In this document: positions 1 through 6,618 of the stretch, piece by piece
How positions within the stretch are numbered: the first letter of the stretch is position 1
Layout of the letters: each line of letters starts with the position of its first letter
NCBI GenBank assembly: GCA_002305685.1
Contig: DBQB01000004.1
Location: 1-14,729, forward strand
DNA from: Ruminococcaceae bacterium UBA1405
GTDB lineage: Bacteria; Bacillota; Clostridia; Oscillospirales; Ruminococcaceae
Direction: 5' to 3'
Length of the DNA stretch: 14,729 bases
Program-made: the position numbers and the translations under genes
Notes under the pieces: model-generated
Told to the model about the DNA's origin: nothing
Database searches by the model: none
Seen by the model: only the letters and a program-made list of their open reading frames with translations

Positions 1-45
1 CGCCATCCCAGCAGAAGCAAAAAGCTCAAAGATTTTCTGGACTGA
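1..45 (+). CDS. Possible 3' end of an upstream gene (partial)
   Basis: Frame 1 reads 14 codons ending in Lys-Asp-Phe-Leu-Asp and a TGA at 43-45, which is 12 bases before a strong terminator hairpin. A stop just ahead of an intrinsic terminator is what the end of a gene looks like. The fragment is too short to name a product. The other two forward frames run on through the terminator, so frame 1 is the best guess. Confidence 0.35.
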   Translation, partial: RHPSRSKKLKDFLD

Positions 46-57
46 TCCGGCGCTCCC

Positions 58-92
58 AAAGACTGCGGCAGCATTGGCCGCAGTCTTTTTTT
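58..92 (+). terminator. Intrinsic terminator of the upstream gene
   Basis: A perfect 12-base-pair stem, with arms at 58-69 and 77-88 including the A/T edge, encloses a 7-base loop. It is followed by a run of seven T at 86-92, which overlaps the end of the stem. It separates whatever lies to the left from the Rrf2 gene. Confidence 0.9.
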
Positions 93-119
93 GTCGGTGA
101 GAGAATCCCGGCGAATATG

Positions 120-148
120 TTGACAAATTTAGTAGAGTTTCTTATACT
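120..148 (+). promoter_or_regulatory. Sigma-A promoter of the Rrf2 gene
   Basis: A consensus -35 TTGACA (120-125) and a -10 TATACT (143-148) are separated by exactly 17 bases. The predicted transcript start near 155 lies downstream of the ATG at 117, so that ATG is not in the mRNA. This fixes the real start at 183. An ATACT repeat spaced by six bases overlaps and follows the -10 and could be part of an autoregulatory site, but that is a guess. Confidence 0.85.
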
Positions 149-182
149 GAAAGCATACTTCAAAAAGAAAGGCGGCACAGGA

Positions 183-614
183 ATGCATATTACGCTGGAA
201 GCGGATTACGCGGTTCGGATTGTTTACTGTTTGGCGTTGGCGGAGAAAAGGATGGACGCCAAGGCCATCTCGGAGGAAACGTCCGTAACGCTGCGTTTTT
301 CTCTGAAGATATTGCGAAAGCTGGTTTCCGGCGGTATCGTGCGCTCCTTCAAGGGAACCCAGGGCGGTTATGAGCTGGCCCGCTCGCCAAAAGAGATCAG
401 CCTCAACGATGTCATCGAGACGGTGGAAGGGCCATTCAGCCTCAGCCGGTGCCTGGGAGGGGAATATGTCTGTACCAAAAGCAGTGCAGGAGGGGTGCCT
501 TGCCCCTTTCGCAGAATATACGATGAGATTTCCGGCGAGGTGGTGCAGCGGATGAAAGCGTTTACCTTCGATCAGGTATTGCCCCGAGAGAGCGCTGCGA
601 AGAAACTTCCATGA
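183..614 (+). CDS. Rrf2 family transcriptional regulator
   Basis: A 143-residue protein of normal Rrf2 length. The N-terminal winged helix-turn-helix is clear: a Leu-Glu-Ala-Asp-Tyr-Ala-Val-Arg start (residues 5-12), an Ala-Ile-Ser helix (28-30), a Leu-Lys-Ile-Leu-Arg-Lys-Leu recognition region (41-47) and a wing with Lys-Gly-Thr-Gln-Gly-Gly-Tyr (57-63). Three cysteines at 90, 97 and 107 match the region where IscR, NsrR and RsrR bind an Fe-S cluster, so it may sense iron-sulfur status, NO or redox state. The spacing differs slightly from IscR, and no iron-sulfur genes lie nearby to support that role. The start at 183 is chosen because AAAGGCGG lies 8 bases upstream and the promoter rules out 117. 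The gene stands alone, flanked by terminators. The family call is firm; the signal sensed is unknown. Confidence 0.9.
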   Translation: MHITLEADYAVRIVYCLALAEKRMDAKAISEETSVTLRFSLKILRKLVSGGIVRSFKGTQGGYELARSPKEISLNDVIETVEGPFSLSRCLGGEYVCTKSSAGGVPCPFRRIYDEISGEVVQRMKAFTFDQVLPRESAAKKLP

Positions 615-645
615 ATTTTCGCCAATTTATTCGGTATGGAGCAGC

Positions 646-708
646 AAAAAAATAAAAAAATCAGGAGCTATCCCTTCAAAGAACAACCGCTTTGAGAGGA
701 TAGCTCCT
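646..708 (-). terminator. Terminator of the LysR gene, partly bidirectional
   Basis: Arms at 663-673 and 698-708 pair perfectly over 11 bases, with an inner TCAAAG/CTTTGA helix (676-681 with 690-695). Read on the minus strand, the hairpin is followed by a long T-rich tract (complement of 646-660), so it is a strong terminator for the LysR gene ending at 735. On the plus strand it is followed by TTTGTTTG and can also end the Rrf2 transcript. Confidence 0.85.
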
Positions 709-734
709 TTGTTTGTCAACCCGCCTTCATAGGT

Positions 735-1631
735 TTATGCGCCGCACACGGCCATCAGGCGTTTTTCCAGCTGCTGGGCGGCGGTGCTCAGTGGTCGGCT
801 CTGATCCCGAATCAGGCAGATGTGCCGGGAAGGGATGGTTTCCTGAAGCGGGATGGGGAAGATTTCCCCTTTTTCCACCGCCTCCCTGGCGAAAAACTGA
901 GGAAGGAATCCCAAACCCAGATCAAATTTCACCATCGGCAAAATCTGGTCGGTGGTAGCCGCCTCGATATCCGGCTCAAGGAGCAGCCCATGCTGGGAAA
1001 ACAGCTGATCGTAAAAAAGAAAGGTGGTGGTGTCCCTGCCCAGACAGATCAGCGGAAACTGGGATAGATCTTTCAGGGAGAGGGTGTGACCGGCCAGATG
1101 GGAAAAATGAGGACCGGCAATCAGAATATCCTGAAAGTGGATCAAAGGCAGCTCCCGCACCGGTTTGGACACGCTGACCGGGGAGGTGACCACCGAAAAA
1201 TCCACCGTACCTTTTTTGACCGCTTCCACCGCCTGAGGGGTGGAATGGTTGAAAACCTGGATATGGATGCCGGGATAATCCAGATGAAAATCCCGCAGCA
1301 CCGGCAGCAGCAGTCCGTGCAGCGCAATCTCACTGACACCGATGGAGAGATGACCGCTGTGCAGCCCCCGCACAGCGGTGACAGCCGCTTCCCCGGCTTG
1401 CAGCTGTTCCATGGCAATCTGGACGTGGGCAAACAGCTTTTCTCCCTCCGGCGTCAAGGTTACCCCCCGGTTGGAGCGCAAAAACAACCGGCATCCCAAC
1501 TCCTGTTCCAGATTGTTCATGGCGCGGGTGATGTTGGGCTGGCTGTTGATGAGAATCTTTGCCGCTCTGGTAAAGCTGTGGTATTTGGCCACATAATAGA
1601 AGATCCGGTAGTAATCGTAGGTGACGGACAC
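735..1631 (-). CDS. LysR family transcriptional regulator
   Basis: A 298-residue protein, typical of LysR regulators. The N-terminal helix-turn-helix (about residues 4-62) has the usual signature: Tyr-Tyr-Arg-Ile-Phe-Tyr-Tyr-Val, then Ser-Phe-Thr-Arg-Ala-Ala, Gln-Pro-Asn-Ile-Thr-Arg-Ala and Leu-Glu-Gln-Glu-Leu-Gly. The rest is the substrate-binding domain that senses a small-molecule co-inducer. I chose the GTG at 1631 because AGGGAGG lies 7 bases upstream and the protein then begins like its relatives; the frame stays open 16 codons further to an ATG at 1679 with no convincing ribosome binding site. It is divergent from the MATE transporter, and LysR regulators commonly control the gene they face, so it probably regulates that exporter. 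The inducer cannot be read from the sequence. Confidence 0.92.
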   Translation of the reverse strand: MSVTYDYYRIFYYVAKYHSFTRAAKILINSQPNITRAMNNLEQELGCRLFLRSNRGVTLTPEGEKLFAHVQIAMEQLQAGEAAVTAVRGLHSGHLSIGVSEIALHGLLLPVLRDFHLDYPGIHIQVFNHSTPQAVEAVKKGTVDFSVVTSPVSVSKPVRELPLIHFQDILIAGPHFSHLAGHTLSLKDLSQFPLICLGRDTTTFLFYDQLFSQHGLLLEPDIEAATTDQILPMVKFDLGLGFLPQFFAREAVEKGEIFPIPLQETIPSRHICLIRDQSRPLSTAAQQLEKRLMAVCGA

Positions 1632-1665
1632 GGTGCTCCCTCCCTGAAAGACGGTCCCAAAATGT

Positions 1666-1695
1666 AATATCAAAATCATATGGCAGGTATATCAA
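1666..1695 (-). promoter_or_regulatory. Candidate promoter of the LysR gene
   Basis: On the minus strand a -35-like TTGATA (complement of 1690-1695) and a -10-like GATATT (complement of 1666-1671) are 18 bases apart. The -35 lies inside the TATAT-CAA-ATATA palindrome, which would fit autorepression by the LysR protein. The match is modest. Confidence 0.35.
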
Positions 1696-1700
1696 ATATA
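1688..1700. promoter_or_regulatory. LysR-type T-N11-A box
   Basis: A perfect inverted repeat, TATAT-CAA-ATATA, has exactly the T-N11-A form of LysR-type operators. It sits in the divergent control region just upstream of the -35 of the MATE promoter and over the candidate LysR -35. This is the position expected for a site that both activates the target and represses the regulator. The function is inferred from position and shape. Confidence 0.5.
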
Positions 1701-1703
1701 GCT

Positions 1704-1733
1704 TTTACATCTGCCTCTTTTTGTCAGTATAAT
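1704..1733 (+). promoter_or_regulatory. Promoter of the MATE transporter gene
   Basis: TTTACA (1704-1709) and a perfect TATAAT (1728-1733) are 18 bases apart. Transcription would start near 1740, about 70 bases before the chosen start codon. The T-N11-A palindrome abuts the -35. Confidence 0.7.
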
Positions 1734-1809
1734 ACCAGGTGGTCTAAAATGCAAGGTTATCCTCCCGATGGGGGAGCATACGAAAAAGTGGAGGGAATGT
1801 GTCAGTCCA

Positions 1810-3180
1810 ATGAATAAGGATCTTACAGTAGGAAAACCGGAAACGGTTCTTTGGCAATTTTGTCTGCCGCTGTTTGGCAGCATCATTTTTCAGCAGCTCT
1901 ATAACATTGCAGACAGCCTGGTGGCGGGAAAATTTATCGGTGAAAACGCCCTGGCTGCCGTGGGAAACAGCTATGAGGTGACGCTGATCTTTATCGCCTT
2001 CGCCTTTGGCTGCAACATCGGCTGTTCGGTGATTGTTTCCCAGTTTTTTGGCGCCAAAAGCTATGGCCAGATGAAAACTGCGGTCTATACCGCCATTCTT
2101 TCCAGCGCGGTGCTGTGCGGGGTATTGATGGTGTTTGGTATTTTGGGTTGCGACACCCTGCTGCAGTGGATCCATACGCCCCAGGAGATCTTTGCCGATT
2201 CCAAACTGTATCTGGACATCTACGTCTGGGGTCTGCCCTTTATGTTCTTTTACAACATCGCCACCGGTATCTTCTCCGCGCTGGGGGATTCCCGCACACC
2301 GTTTATCTTTCTGGCCTTCTCCTCCACCGCCAACATTGCGGTGGATATCCTGTTTGTCACCGCTTTTCAGATGGGGGTTGCCGGTGTAGCCTGGGCTACC
2401 TTCCTCTGCCAGGGCGTCAGCTGTGTGCTGTCCATGGTGGTGGTACTGCGCCGTCTGGCACAGATTCATACCACCGAACCGGTTCGTCCTTTTTCCTGGA
2501 CGGTATTTCGGCAGATTGCCGTCATAGCCATTCCCAGTATTTTGCAGCAGAGCTTTATTTCGGTGGGAAATATCATCATTCAGAGCATCATCAACGGTTT
2601 TGGCGCCAGCGTCATTGCAGGGTATGCGGCAGGGGTCAAACTCAATAACCTGGTGCTGACCTCCTTCACCACCCTGGCCAACGGCATCTCCAACTATACC
2701 GCCCAGAATATTGGCGCCCAGAAGCTGCAGCGTATCCGCAGCGGATACAAAGCCGGCATCAAGATGGTTTGGACCTTGTGCGTCCCGTTGGTGCTGCTCT
2801 ATCTGCTGGCTGGACGTTGGGTGCTCTATCTGTTTATGGATGAGCCCACAGGCACCGCCATACAGACCGGCATCCTGTATCTGCGAATCCTCTCCCCCTT
2901 CTATTTTGTCATCTCCTCCAAACTGGTGGCGGATGGTATCCTCAGAGGTTCGGGGAATATGGTCAGCTTTATGATTGCCACCTTCACCGATCTGATTTTG
3001 CGGGTGGTGTTGGCGATGATCTTCTCCCAAACTGCGCTGGGTTCTACCGGAATCTGGTGCGCGTGGCCCTTTGGATGGGTGATTGCCGCCGGTATCTCGT
3101 TGGTATTCTACCGCAAAGGAAAATGGAACGACCGCAAAGCGTATCCCGATGAGGTTGAGACCGTAAGCGCTGCCGAATAA
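1810..3180 (+). CDS. MATE family multidrug/Na+ antiporter
   Basis: A 456-residue integral membrane protein of normal MATE length (two repeats of six helices, about 12 segments). Recognisable family features include the N-terminal Lys-Pro-Glu-Thr-Val-Leu-Trp-Gln-Phe stretch, Phe-Gln-Gln-Leu-Tyr-Asn-Ile-Ala-Asp in helix 1, Gly-Ala-Lys after helix 2 and Ala-Leu-Gly-Asp-Ser-Arg-Thr-Pro in the first half. MATE proteins export drugs, toxins or metabolites in exchange for Na+ or H+ across the cytoplasmic membrane. The start at 1810 gives the usual family N terminus. GGAGGG lies 14 bases upstream, a long spacing. An in-frame ATG at 1768 would add 14 residues but has no ribosome binding site. The divergent LysR gene is the likely regulator. 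The substrate is unknown. Confidence 0.92.
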   Translation: MNKDLTVGKPETVLWQFCLPLFGSIIFQQLYNIADSLVAGKFIGENALAAVGNSYEVTLIFIAFAFGCNIGCSVIVSQFFGAKSYGQMKTAVYTAILSSAVLCGVLMVFGILGCDTLLQWIHTPQEIFADSKLYLDIYVWGLPFMFFYNIATGIFSALGDSRTPFIFLAFSSTANIAVDILFVTAFQMGVAGVAWATFLCQGVSCVLSMVVVLRRLAQIHTTEPVRPFSWTVFRQIAVIAIPSILQQSFISVGNIIIQSIINGFGASVIAGYAAGVKLNNLVLTSFTTLANGISNYTAQNIGAQKLQRIRSGYKAGIKMVWTLCVPLVLLYLLAGRWVLYLFMDEPTGTAIQTGILYLRILSPFYFVISSKLVADGILRGSGNMVSFMIATFTDLILRVVLAMIFSQTALGSTGIWCAWPFGWVIAAGISLVFYRKGKWNDRKAYPDEVETVSAAE

Positions 3181-3186
3181 AATTTG

Positions 3187-3233
3187 AAAACACCGTGCCA
3201 TCCGCTTCTCTGGTGGATGGCACGGTGTTTTTT
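3187..3233 (+). terminator. Terminator after the MATE gene
   Basis: A perfect stem of up to 17 pairs (arms 3187-3203 and 3215-3231) has an 11-base loop and a T run at 3228-3233. It starts 7 bases after the transporter stop codon. Between it and 3355 I see no gene or site I can support. Confidence 0.95.
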
Positions 3234-3355
3234 GTTGGCGGCGGTAACGAGACAGTTTGGAACTTGGACGCAGCAAACATTCCTCTGTCCACATCCATTT
3301 TAACCATTCGGAGCAAGAAGGTTGTGCAGGATGTCAAATATATTGCCGGAAAGGC

Positions 3356-3384
3356 TTGTTTCTTTCGGTAAAAATTGGTACAAT
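3356..3384 (+). promoter_or_regulatory. Promoter of malQ
   Basis: TTGTTT (3356-3361) and TACAAT (3379-3384) are 17 bases apart. A start near 3391 would give an untranslated leader of about 114 bases before the malQ GTG. Confidence 0.65.
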
Positions 3385-3390
3385 AAAAAC

Positions 3391-3504
3391 AATATCCCGC
3401 TGTGGTGGTGAGAATTTTCCTTCATCCCGGCCCCCACTTACCGCCGCAAGGGAAACGAAATGACGGCGCTTTGAATAGGCGCCGGTGAAACGGAGGATGC
3501 CATT
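3391..3504 (+). promoter_or_regulatory. Structured malQ leader with a four-codon ORF
   Basis: The leader can fold. TGTGGTGGTGAG (3401-3412) pairs with CTTACCGCCGCA (3437-3448) over 12 bases with three G-U pairs, closing a pyrimidine-rich loop. A second small hairpin (GGCGC/GCGCC, about 3465-3483) lies just before the ribosome binding site. Between them, AAGGGA precedes ATG-ACG-GCG-CTT-TGA (3460-3474), a minimal reading frame. I match it to no known riboswitch class. It could be a control element or simply a GC-rich leader. Confidence 0.35.
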
Positions 3505-5145
3505 GTGTTGAGAAGAGCGGGAACGATTCTGCATATTTCCTCTCTGCCTTCCCCTTACGGGATTGGCACGATGGGGCAGGACGCCTATGATTTTGTAGAT
3601 TTCTTGAAGAAAGCCGGATTGCGGTATTGGCAGGTGCTCCCGCTGGTTCCGGCAGGCAGTGGGAATTCTCCCTATGCCTCCTACTCCACCTTCGCGGGAA
3701 ATCCGGATCTCATCGATCTGGATTTTCTCCAGGCGGTGGGCCTGTTGGAGCGAAAAGAGCTGACAGGCCAAAGCTGGGGGAAAAACCCGGCGCGGGTGGA
3801 TTTTGACGCGGTGCATCGGGGAAAACTGCCACTGCTGGAAAAAGCTTATACAAGATTGACAGCGTTGGGGCAGGCGTCCTTCCGCCCCGAAAATTTGGCG
3901 CCTATGCCGGAAAAACCCCTTGCCGCCGCAAAGGAGAGTTCCGGAAAGGAGAAGCCGTCAGGCAAAGGAAAGGAGACGCTCCCCTCCCAGTCCCAAACGG
4001 TCACCTTTACGGTGACGCCTCCCACCCTGTCCTTGGCAGCGATGCAGCAGTTCCGTTTGCAGCACGCCGACTGGGTGGAGGATTATGCGCTGTATATGGC
4101 CGTCAAGGAGCGCAACGAGGACAAACCCTGGTACCAGTGGCCGGAGGATATCGCTCAGCGGCAGCCTCAGGCGGTGGCGTATTGGAGCAGCGAGGTTAAG
4201 GCGCGGGTGGATTTCTGGGTGTTTGTCCAGTATCTCTTTTTTACCCAGTGGGAAGCGCTGAAGTTCTACGCCAACGAGCGGGATGTGGAGATCATCGGGG
4301 ATCTCCCCATCTATGTGCTGCACGATTCGGTGGACGTATGGGTTAACCGGAAGTACTTCTGGCTCAATCGGGACAATTCCCTGGCCAAGGTGGCGGGGGT
4401 ACCGCCGGACGCTTTCTCCGATATGGGACAGCGCTGGGGCAATCCTCTGTATCGCTGGGATCTGTTGGAGGACGACGGGTTCGGCTGGTGGATACACCGG
4501 ATACGCCGCAATGCGCAGATTTATGACTGGGTGCGCATCGATCATTTCAGAGGATTCGATCAGTTTTACGCCATCGACCGTGATGAGCCGGATGCCCGCC
4601 ACGGCGAGTGGTGTGAGGGTCCCGGATATGCTCTGTTCCAGCAGATTGAGAAGGAGGTGGGCCGGGTGAAGATTTTGGCGGAAGATCTGGGCGTGATTAC
4701 TCCCAGCGTTCGCCGTCTGCTGCGAGAGACCGGTTTCCCCGGCATGAAGGTATTGCAGTTTGCTTGCAGCGGTCCTGACAATGCTTATCTGCCTCACAAC
4801 TGTGAGGAGAACGCTTTCCTCTATACCGGAACCCACGACAACGATACGGCGGCCGGTTGGGTGCAAAACGGAGATCCCAAGGAGGTAGCTTTTGCCAAGC
4901 GGTATTTCGGGCTCAACGCCGAGGAAGGATACCACTGGGGGCTGATCCGGGGGGCCCTGGGTTCCCGCTGTGTGGTGGCCATGGCCCAGATGCAGGACTT
5001 TTTGGGTCTGGGCAGCGAGCATCGGATGAATGTACCCGCCACTCCCTCCGGCAACTGGGGATTTCGGATGGTGAAAGGCGCCTCCAACGATGCTCTGGCG
5101 GAAAAAATCCGGGAGTTGCTGTACTGTTTTGGACGTCTGGGTTAA
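3505..5145 (+). CDS. malQ: 4-alpha-glucanotransferase (amylomaltase, GH77)
   Basis: Transfers alpha-1,4-glucan segments between maltodextrins in the cytoplasm, for maltose/starch or glycogen use. The GH77 core is complete: the N-terminal Ile-Ser-Ser-Leu-Pro-Ser-Pro-Tyr-Gly-Ile-Gly motif (11-21), Ser-Pro-Tyr-Ala (55-58), Arg-Ile-Asp-His-Phe-Arg-Gly with nucleophile Asp346, Leu-Ala-Glu-Asp-Leu-Gly with acid/base Glu393, and Gly-Thr-His-Asp-Asn-Asp with Asp445. At 546 residues it is about 45-50 longer than the usual bacterial enzyme. The excess is a hydrophilic Lys/Ser/Glu/Pro-rich and Thr-rich insert at about residues 122-172, placed between the Asp-Phe-Asp-Ala-Val block and the Ala-Asp-Trp-Val-Glu-Asp-Tyr-Ala-Leu block. 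The GTG at 3505 has GGAGG 8 bases upstream. No other glycogen or maltose gene is in the window. No clear terminator separates it from the ATP synthase operon 69 bases downstream. Confidence 0.95.
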   Translation: MLRRAGTILHISSLPSPYGIGTMGQDAYDFVDFLKKAGLRYWQVLPLVPAGSGNSPYASYSTFAGNPDLIDLDFLQAVGLLERKELTGQSWGKNPARVDFDAVHRGKLPLLEKAYTRLTALGQASFRPENLAPMPEKPLAAAKESSGKEKPSGKGKETLPSQSQTVTFTVTPPTLSLAAMQQFRLQHADWVEDYALYMAVKERNEDKPWYQWPEDIAQRQPQAVAYWSSEVKARVDFWVFVQYLFFTQWEALKFYANERDVEIIGDLPIYVLHDSVDVWVNRKYFWLNRDNSLAKVAGVPPDAFSDMGQRWGNPLYRWDLLEDDGFGWWIHRIRRNAQIYDWVRIDHFRGFDQFYAIDRDEPDARHGEWCEGPGYALFQQIEKEVGRVKILAEDLGVITPSVRRLLRETGFPGMKVLQFACSGPDNAYLPHNCEENAFLYTGTHDNDTAAGWVQNGDPKEVAFAKRYFGLNAEEGYHWGLIRGALGSRCVVAMAQMQDFLGLGSEHRMNVPATPSGNWGFRMVKGASNDALAEKIRELLYCFGRLG

Positions 5146-5160
5146 TACTATAAAAAGCGG

Positions 5161-5191
5161 TAAAGTCTCTTTGCCGGAAGGCTGGACTTTA
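5161..5191 (+). other. Hairpin between malQ and the atp operon
   Basis: TAAAGTC (5161-5167) pairs with GACTTTA (5185-5191). An inner GCC-GGAA-GGC tetraloop hairpin lies at 5173-5182. No T run follows, so it is not a standard terminator. I found no well-spaced promoter in 5100-5210. It could be a processing or stability element or a chance fold. Confidence 0.3.
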
Positions 5192-5214
5192 TCTGGCGGA
5201 AAGGAGAGACAACC

Positions 5215-5472
5215 ATGGGAAAACATCCAGTGGACCTTTCACCGCTGAAAACCCTGTGCTTTTTCACCCAGGTGGGACTTTCCTTCTGTGTGCCACTGGT
5301 GCTGTGTATTTGGGGCGCCTGTGTGCTGCGCAGCCGGTTGGGTATGGGAAACGGTATTGTGCTGGCAGGAATCCTGGTGGGGCTGTACGCTGGAATCAGC
5401 GGTTTTGCCGGTGTGCTGCGCTCGATGAACCGTATGGCGCAAAGTTCCCGGAAGGAGGACGGGCATGAATGA
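5215..5472 (+). CDS. AtpZ/AtpI-type small membrane protein of the ATP synthase operon
   Basis: An 85-residue protein with two hydrophobic segments, about residues 12-38 and 46-67, joined by a short basic turn, and a charged C-terminal tail. The Phe-Phe-Thr-Gln-Val-Gly-Leu-Ser start of helix 1 and the Gly-rich helix 2 match the AtpZ family (also called ATP synthase gene 1), which often heads Firmicute atp operons. The family is linked to Fo assembly and/or divalent cation transport; the exact role here is not shown by sequence. AAAGGAGA lies 7 bases before the ATG. The gene overlaps atpI by 8 bases, so the two are almost certainly translated together. Family assignment of so short a protein is moderately sure; position adds strong support. 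Confidence 0.75.
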   Translation: MGKHPVDLSPLKTLCFFTQVGLSFCVPLVLCIWGACVLRSRLGMGNGIVLAGILVGLYAGISGFAGVLRSMNRMAQSSRKEDGHE

Positions 5473-5878
5473 GGTGATTGCTCAGGAAACGCTGCGGCTG
5501 GCCAAAGGTGCAGTGATTCTGGATCTGATATGCCTGCTGATCAGCGGTGGGCTGGGATATTCCCTCAAGTCTATGGCGCTGGGTCTGTTATTGGGCACCC
5601 TCTTTGAGCTGCTGCATTTTCAGCTGATCGGCCTATCGGTCAAGCGCAGCCTTTCCAACCCCTCCCCTGCGGCCGCCCGAAGGGGTATGACTGCCGGAGT
5701 GCTGGCAAGATATATCCTCAGCGGCGTGATCATCTGGGTGGGTATCCGCTCTCCATCCCTGAATGTTTTCGGGGTGGTGCTGCCGCTGTTTTATCCCAAA
5801 ATGATCTATTATGCCGGAGCGGTTTACGGACAGCTCCGAAAACGAAAGGAGGAGAAAACGCAAGGTGGAAGGACCTAA
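5465..5878 (+). CDS. atpI: ATP synthase subunit I (assembly factor)
   Basis: A 137-residue protein with about four hydrophobic segments (near residues 15-31, 35-57, 76-97 and 100-122) and a basic, hydrophilic C terminus. This layout fits the AtpI family, which in studied bacteria helps assemble the c ring in the membrane and is not part of the finished enzyme. Sequence conservation in this family is low, so the call rests on topology, length and its place directly before subunit a. AAGGAGG lies 6 bases before the ATG. The start overlaps the previous gene by 8 bases and the end overlaps atpB by 14 bases. Confidence 0.8.
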   Translation: MNEVIAQETLRLAKGAVILDLICLLISGGLGYSLKSMALGLLLGTLFELLHFQLIGLSVKRSLSNPSPAAARRGMTAGVLARYILSGVIIWVGIRSPSLNVFGVVLPLFYPKMIYYAGAVYGQLRKRKEEKTQGGRT

Positions 5879-6572
5879 AATTATCTTTACCATCCCTCTG
5901 TTGGGCGGTATCCCGGTCACTGAAACGGTGGTCAACTCCTGGTTTATCATTCTGGCGGTCTTTATCGCCTGCCGCCTGATTACCCGAAGGCTGCAAAAGG
6001 TGCCTTCCGGCGTGCAGGTGCTGGCGGAAAAATATGTGACCATGGTCTGCAAACTGGTGGATGATACCATGGGCAAAAATAAGCAGCGGTATGCTCCCTA
6101 TATCGGTACGGTGTTTCTCTTTTCGGCGCTGGGCAGTCTGATCAGCCTGTTGGGATGCCGCGCCGTCACCGCCGATCTCAACACCACCCTCTCCTGGGCG
6201 CTGGTGACCTTTGTGATGACCCAGTGGGGCGGCATCCGCACCAAAGGGCTTCTCAGCTGGCTCAAAGGTTTTCTGGACCCTGTGCCGGTGATGCTGCCAA
6301 TGAATATTATGAGCGAGCTGGTCAATCCCATCTCCTTAAGCTTCCGTCATTTCGGCAACATCTCCGCCGGTATGGTAATCACCATGCTGATCTACTCCGG
6401 GCTGGCTGCGCTGACCAATATCGTCTTTCAAGGGCTTTTGCCGGTACCTATTTTTCAGCTGGGTCTGCCGGCAATCCTGTCCATCTATTTTGATGTGTTC
6501 TCCGGAGTTTTGCAGGCGTTCATCTTCTGTATGCTGACGATGGTGTTTGTCGGCATGGCTACCGATCCGTAA
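5865..6572 (+). CDS. atpB: F-type ATP synthase subunit a (Fo)
   Basis: Forms the ion half-channels beside the c ring in the membrane. The essential stator arginine is present as Arg161 in Leu-Ser-Phe-Arg-His-Phe-Gly-Asn-Ile. The conserved Thr-Ala-Asp-Leu-Asn-Thr-Thr motif lies at 102-108 and a Gln-Ala-Phe-Ile-Phe motif in the last helix at 217-221. There are five to six hydrophobic segments and 235 residues in all, normal for Firmicutes. I chose the GTG at 5865: AAAGGAGG lies 12 bases upstream and the protein starts Met-Glu-Gly-Pro-Lys like its relatives. An ATG at 5811 in the same frame would add 18 charged residues and overlap atpI by 68 bases with no ribosome binding site. It sits between atpI and atpE in the standard order. 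Confidence 0.93.
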   Translation: MEGPKIIFTIPLLGGIPVTETVVNSWFIILAVFIACRLITRRLQKVPSGVQVLAEKYVTMVCKLVDDTMGKNKQRYAPYIGTVFLFSALGSLISLLGCRAVTADLNTTLSWALVTFVMTQWGGIRTKGLLSWLKGFLDPVPVMLPMNIMSELVNPISLSFRHFGNISAGMVITMLIYSGLAALTNIVFQGLLPVPIFQLGLPAILSIYFDVFSGVLQAFIFCMLTMVFVGMATDP

Positions 6573-6618
6573 TGTATAAATTAAAAAATAATATTTTCGG
6601 TTTCAGGAGGTTATTGTT
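6573..6618 (+). promoter_or_regulatory. AT-rich translation-initiation region of atpE
   Basis: The 46 bases between atpB and atpE are strikingly A/T-rich for this GC-rich operon and end in AGGAGG (6605-6610), 8 bases from the ATG. In E. coli a U-rich stretch at the same place raises atpE translation to supply the many c copies per enzyme. A similar role here is inference. Confidence 0.5.

Noticed and set aside
117..182. An upstream ATG that would extend the Rrf2 protein by 22 residues
   Set aside because: It overlaps the -35 box of a near-perfect promoter and so is not in the transcript; the start at 183 has its own ribosome binding site and fits the family.
1744..3294. A 516-codon open frame antisense to the MATE gene
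   Set aside because: It lies wholly opposite a clearly conserved membrane protein, has no ribosome binding site, and its Gln/His/Gly-rich translation is typical of the reverse complement of a GC-biased gene.
3257..3463. A 68-codon open frame before malQ
   Set aside because: It runs through the malQ promoter, has no ribosome binding site and resembles no protein I know.
3460..3470. The 11-base string ATGACGGCGCT occurs both in the malQ leader and at the start of the atpD-atpC small ORF (11828-11838)
   Set aside because: It is short, and the surrounding bases differ, so it is most likely chance in GC-rich sequence.
3958..5226. A 422-codon frame antisense to malQ
   Set aside because: It is a shadow of a conserved GH77 gene and has no initiation signals.
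5811..5864. An upstream ATG for atpB
   Set aside because: It would overlap atpI by 68 bases and add a charged tail not found in subunit a; the GTG at 5865 follows AAAGGAGG.
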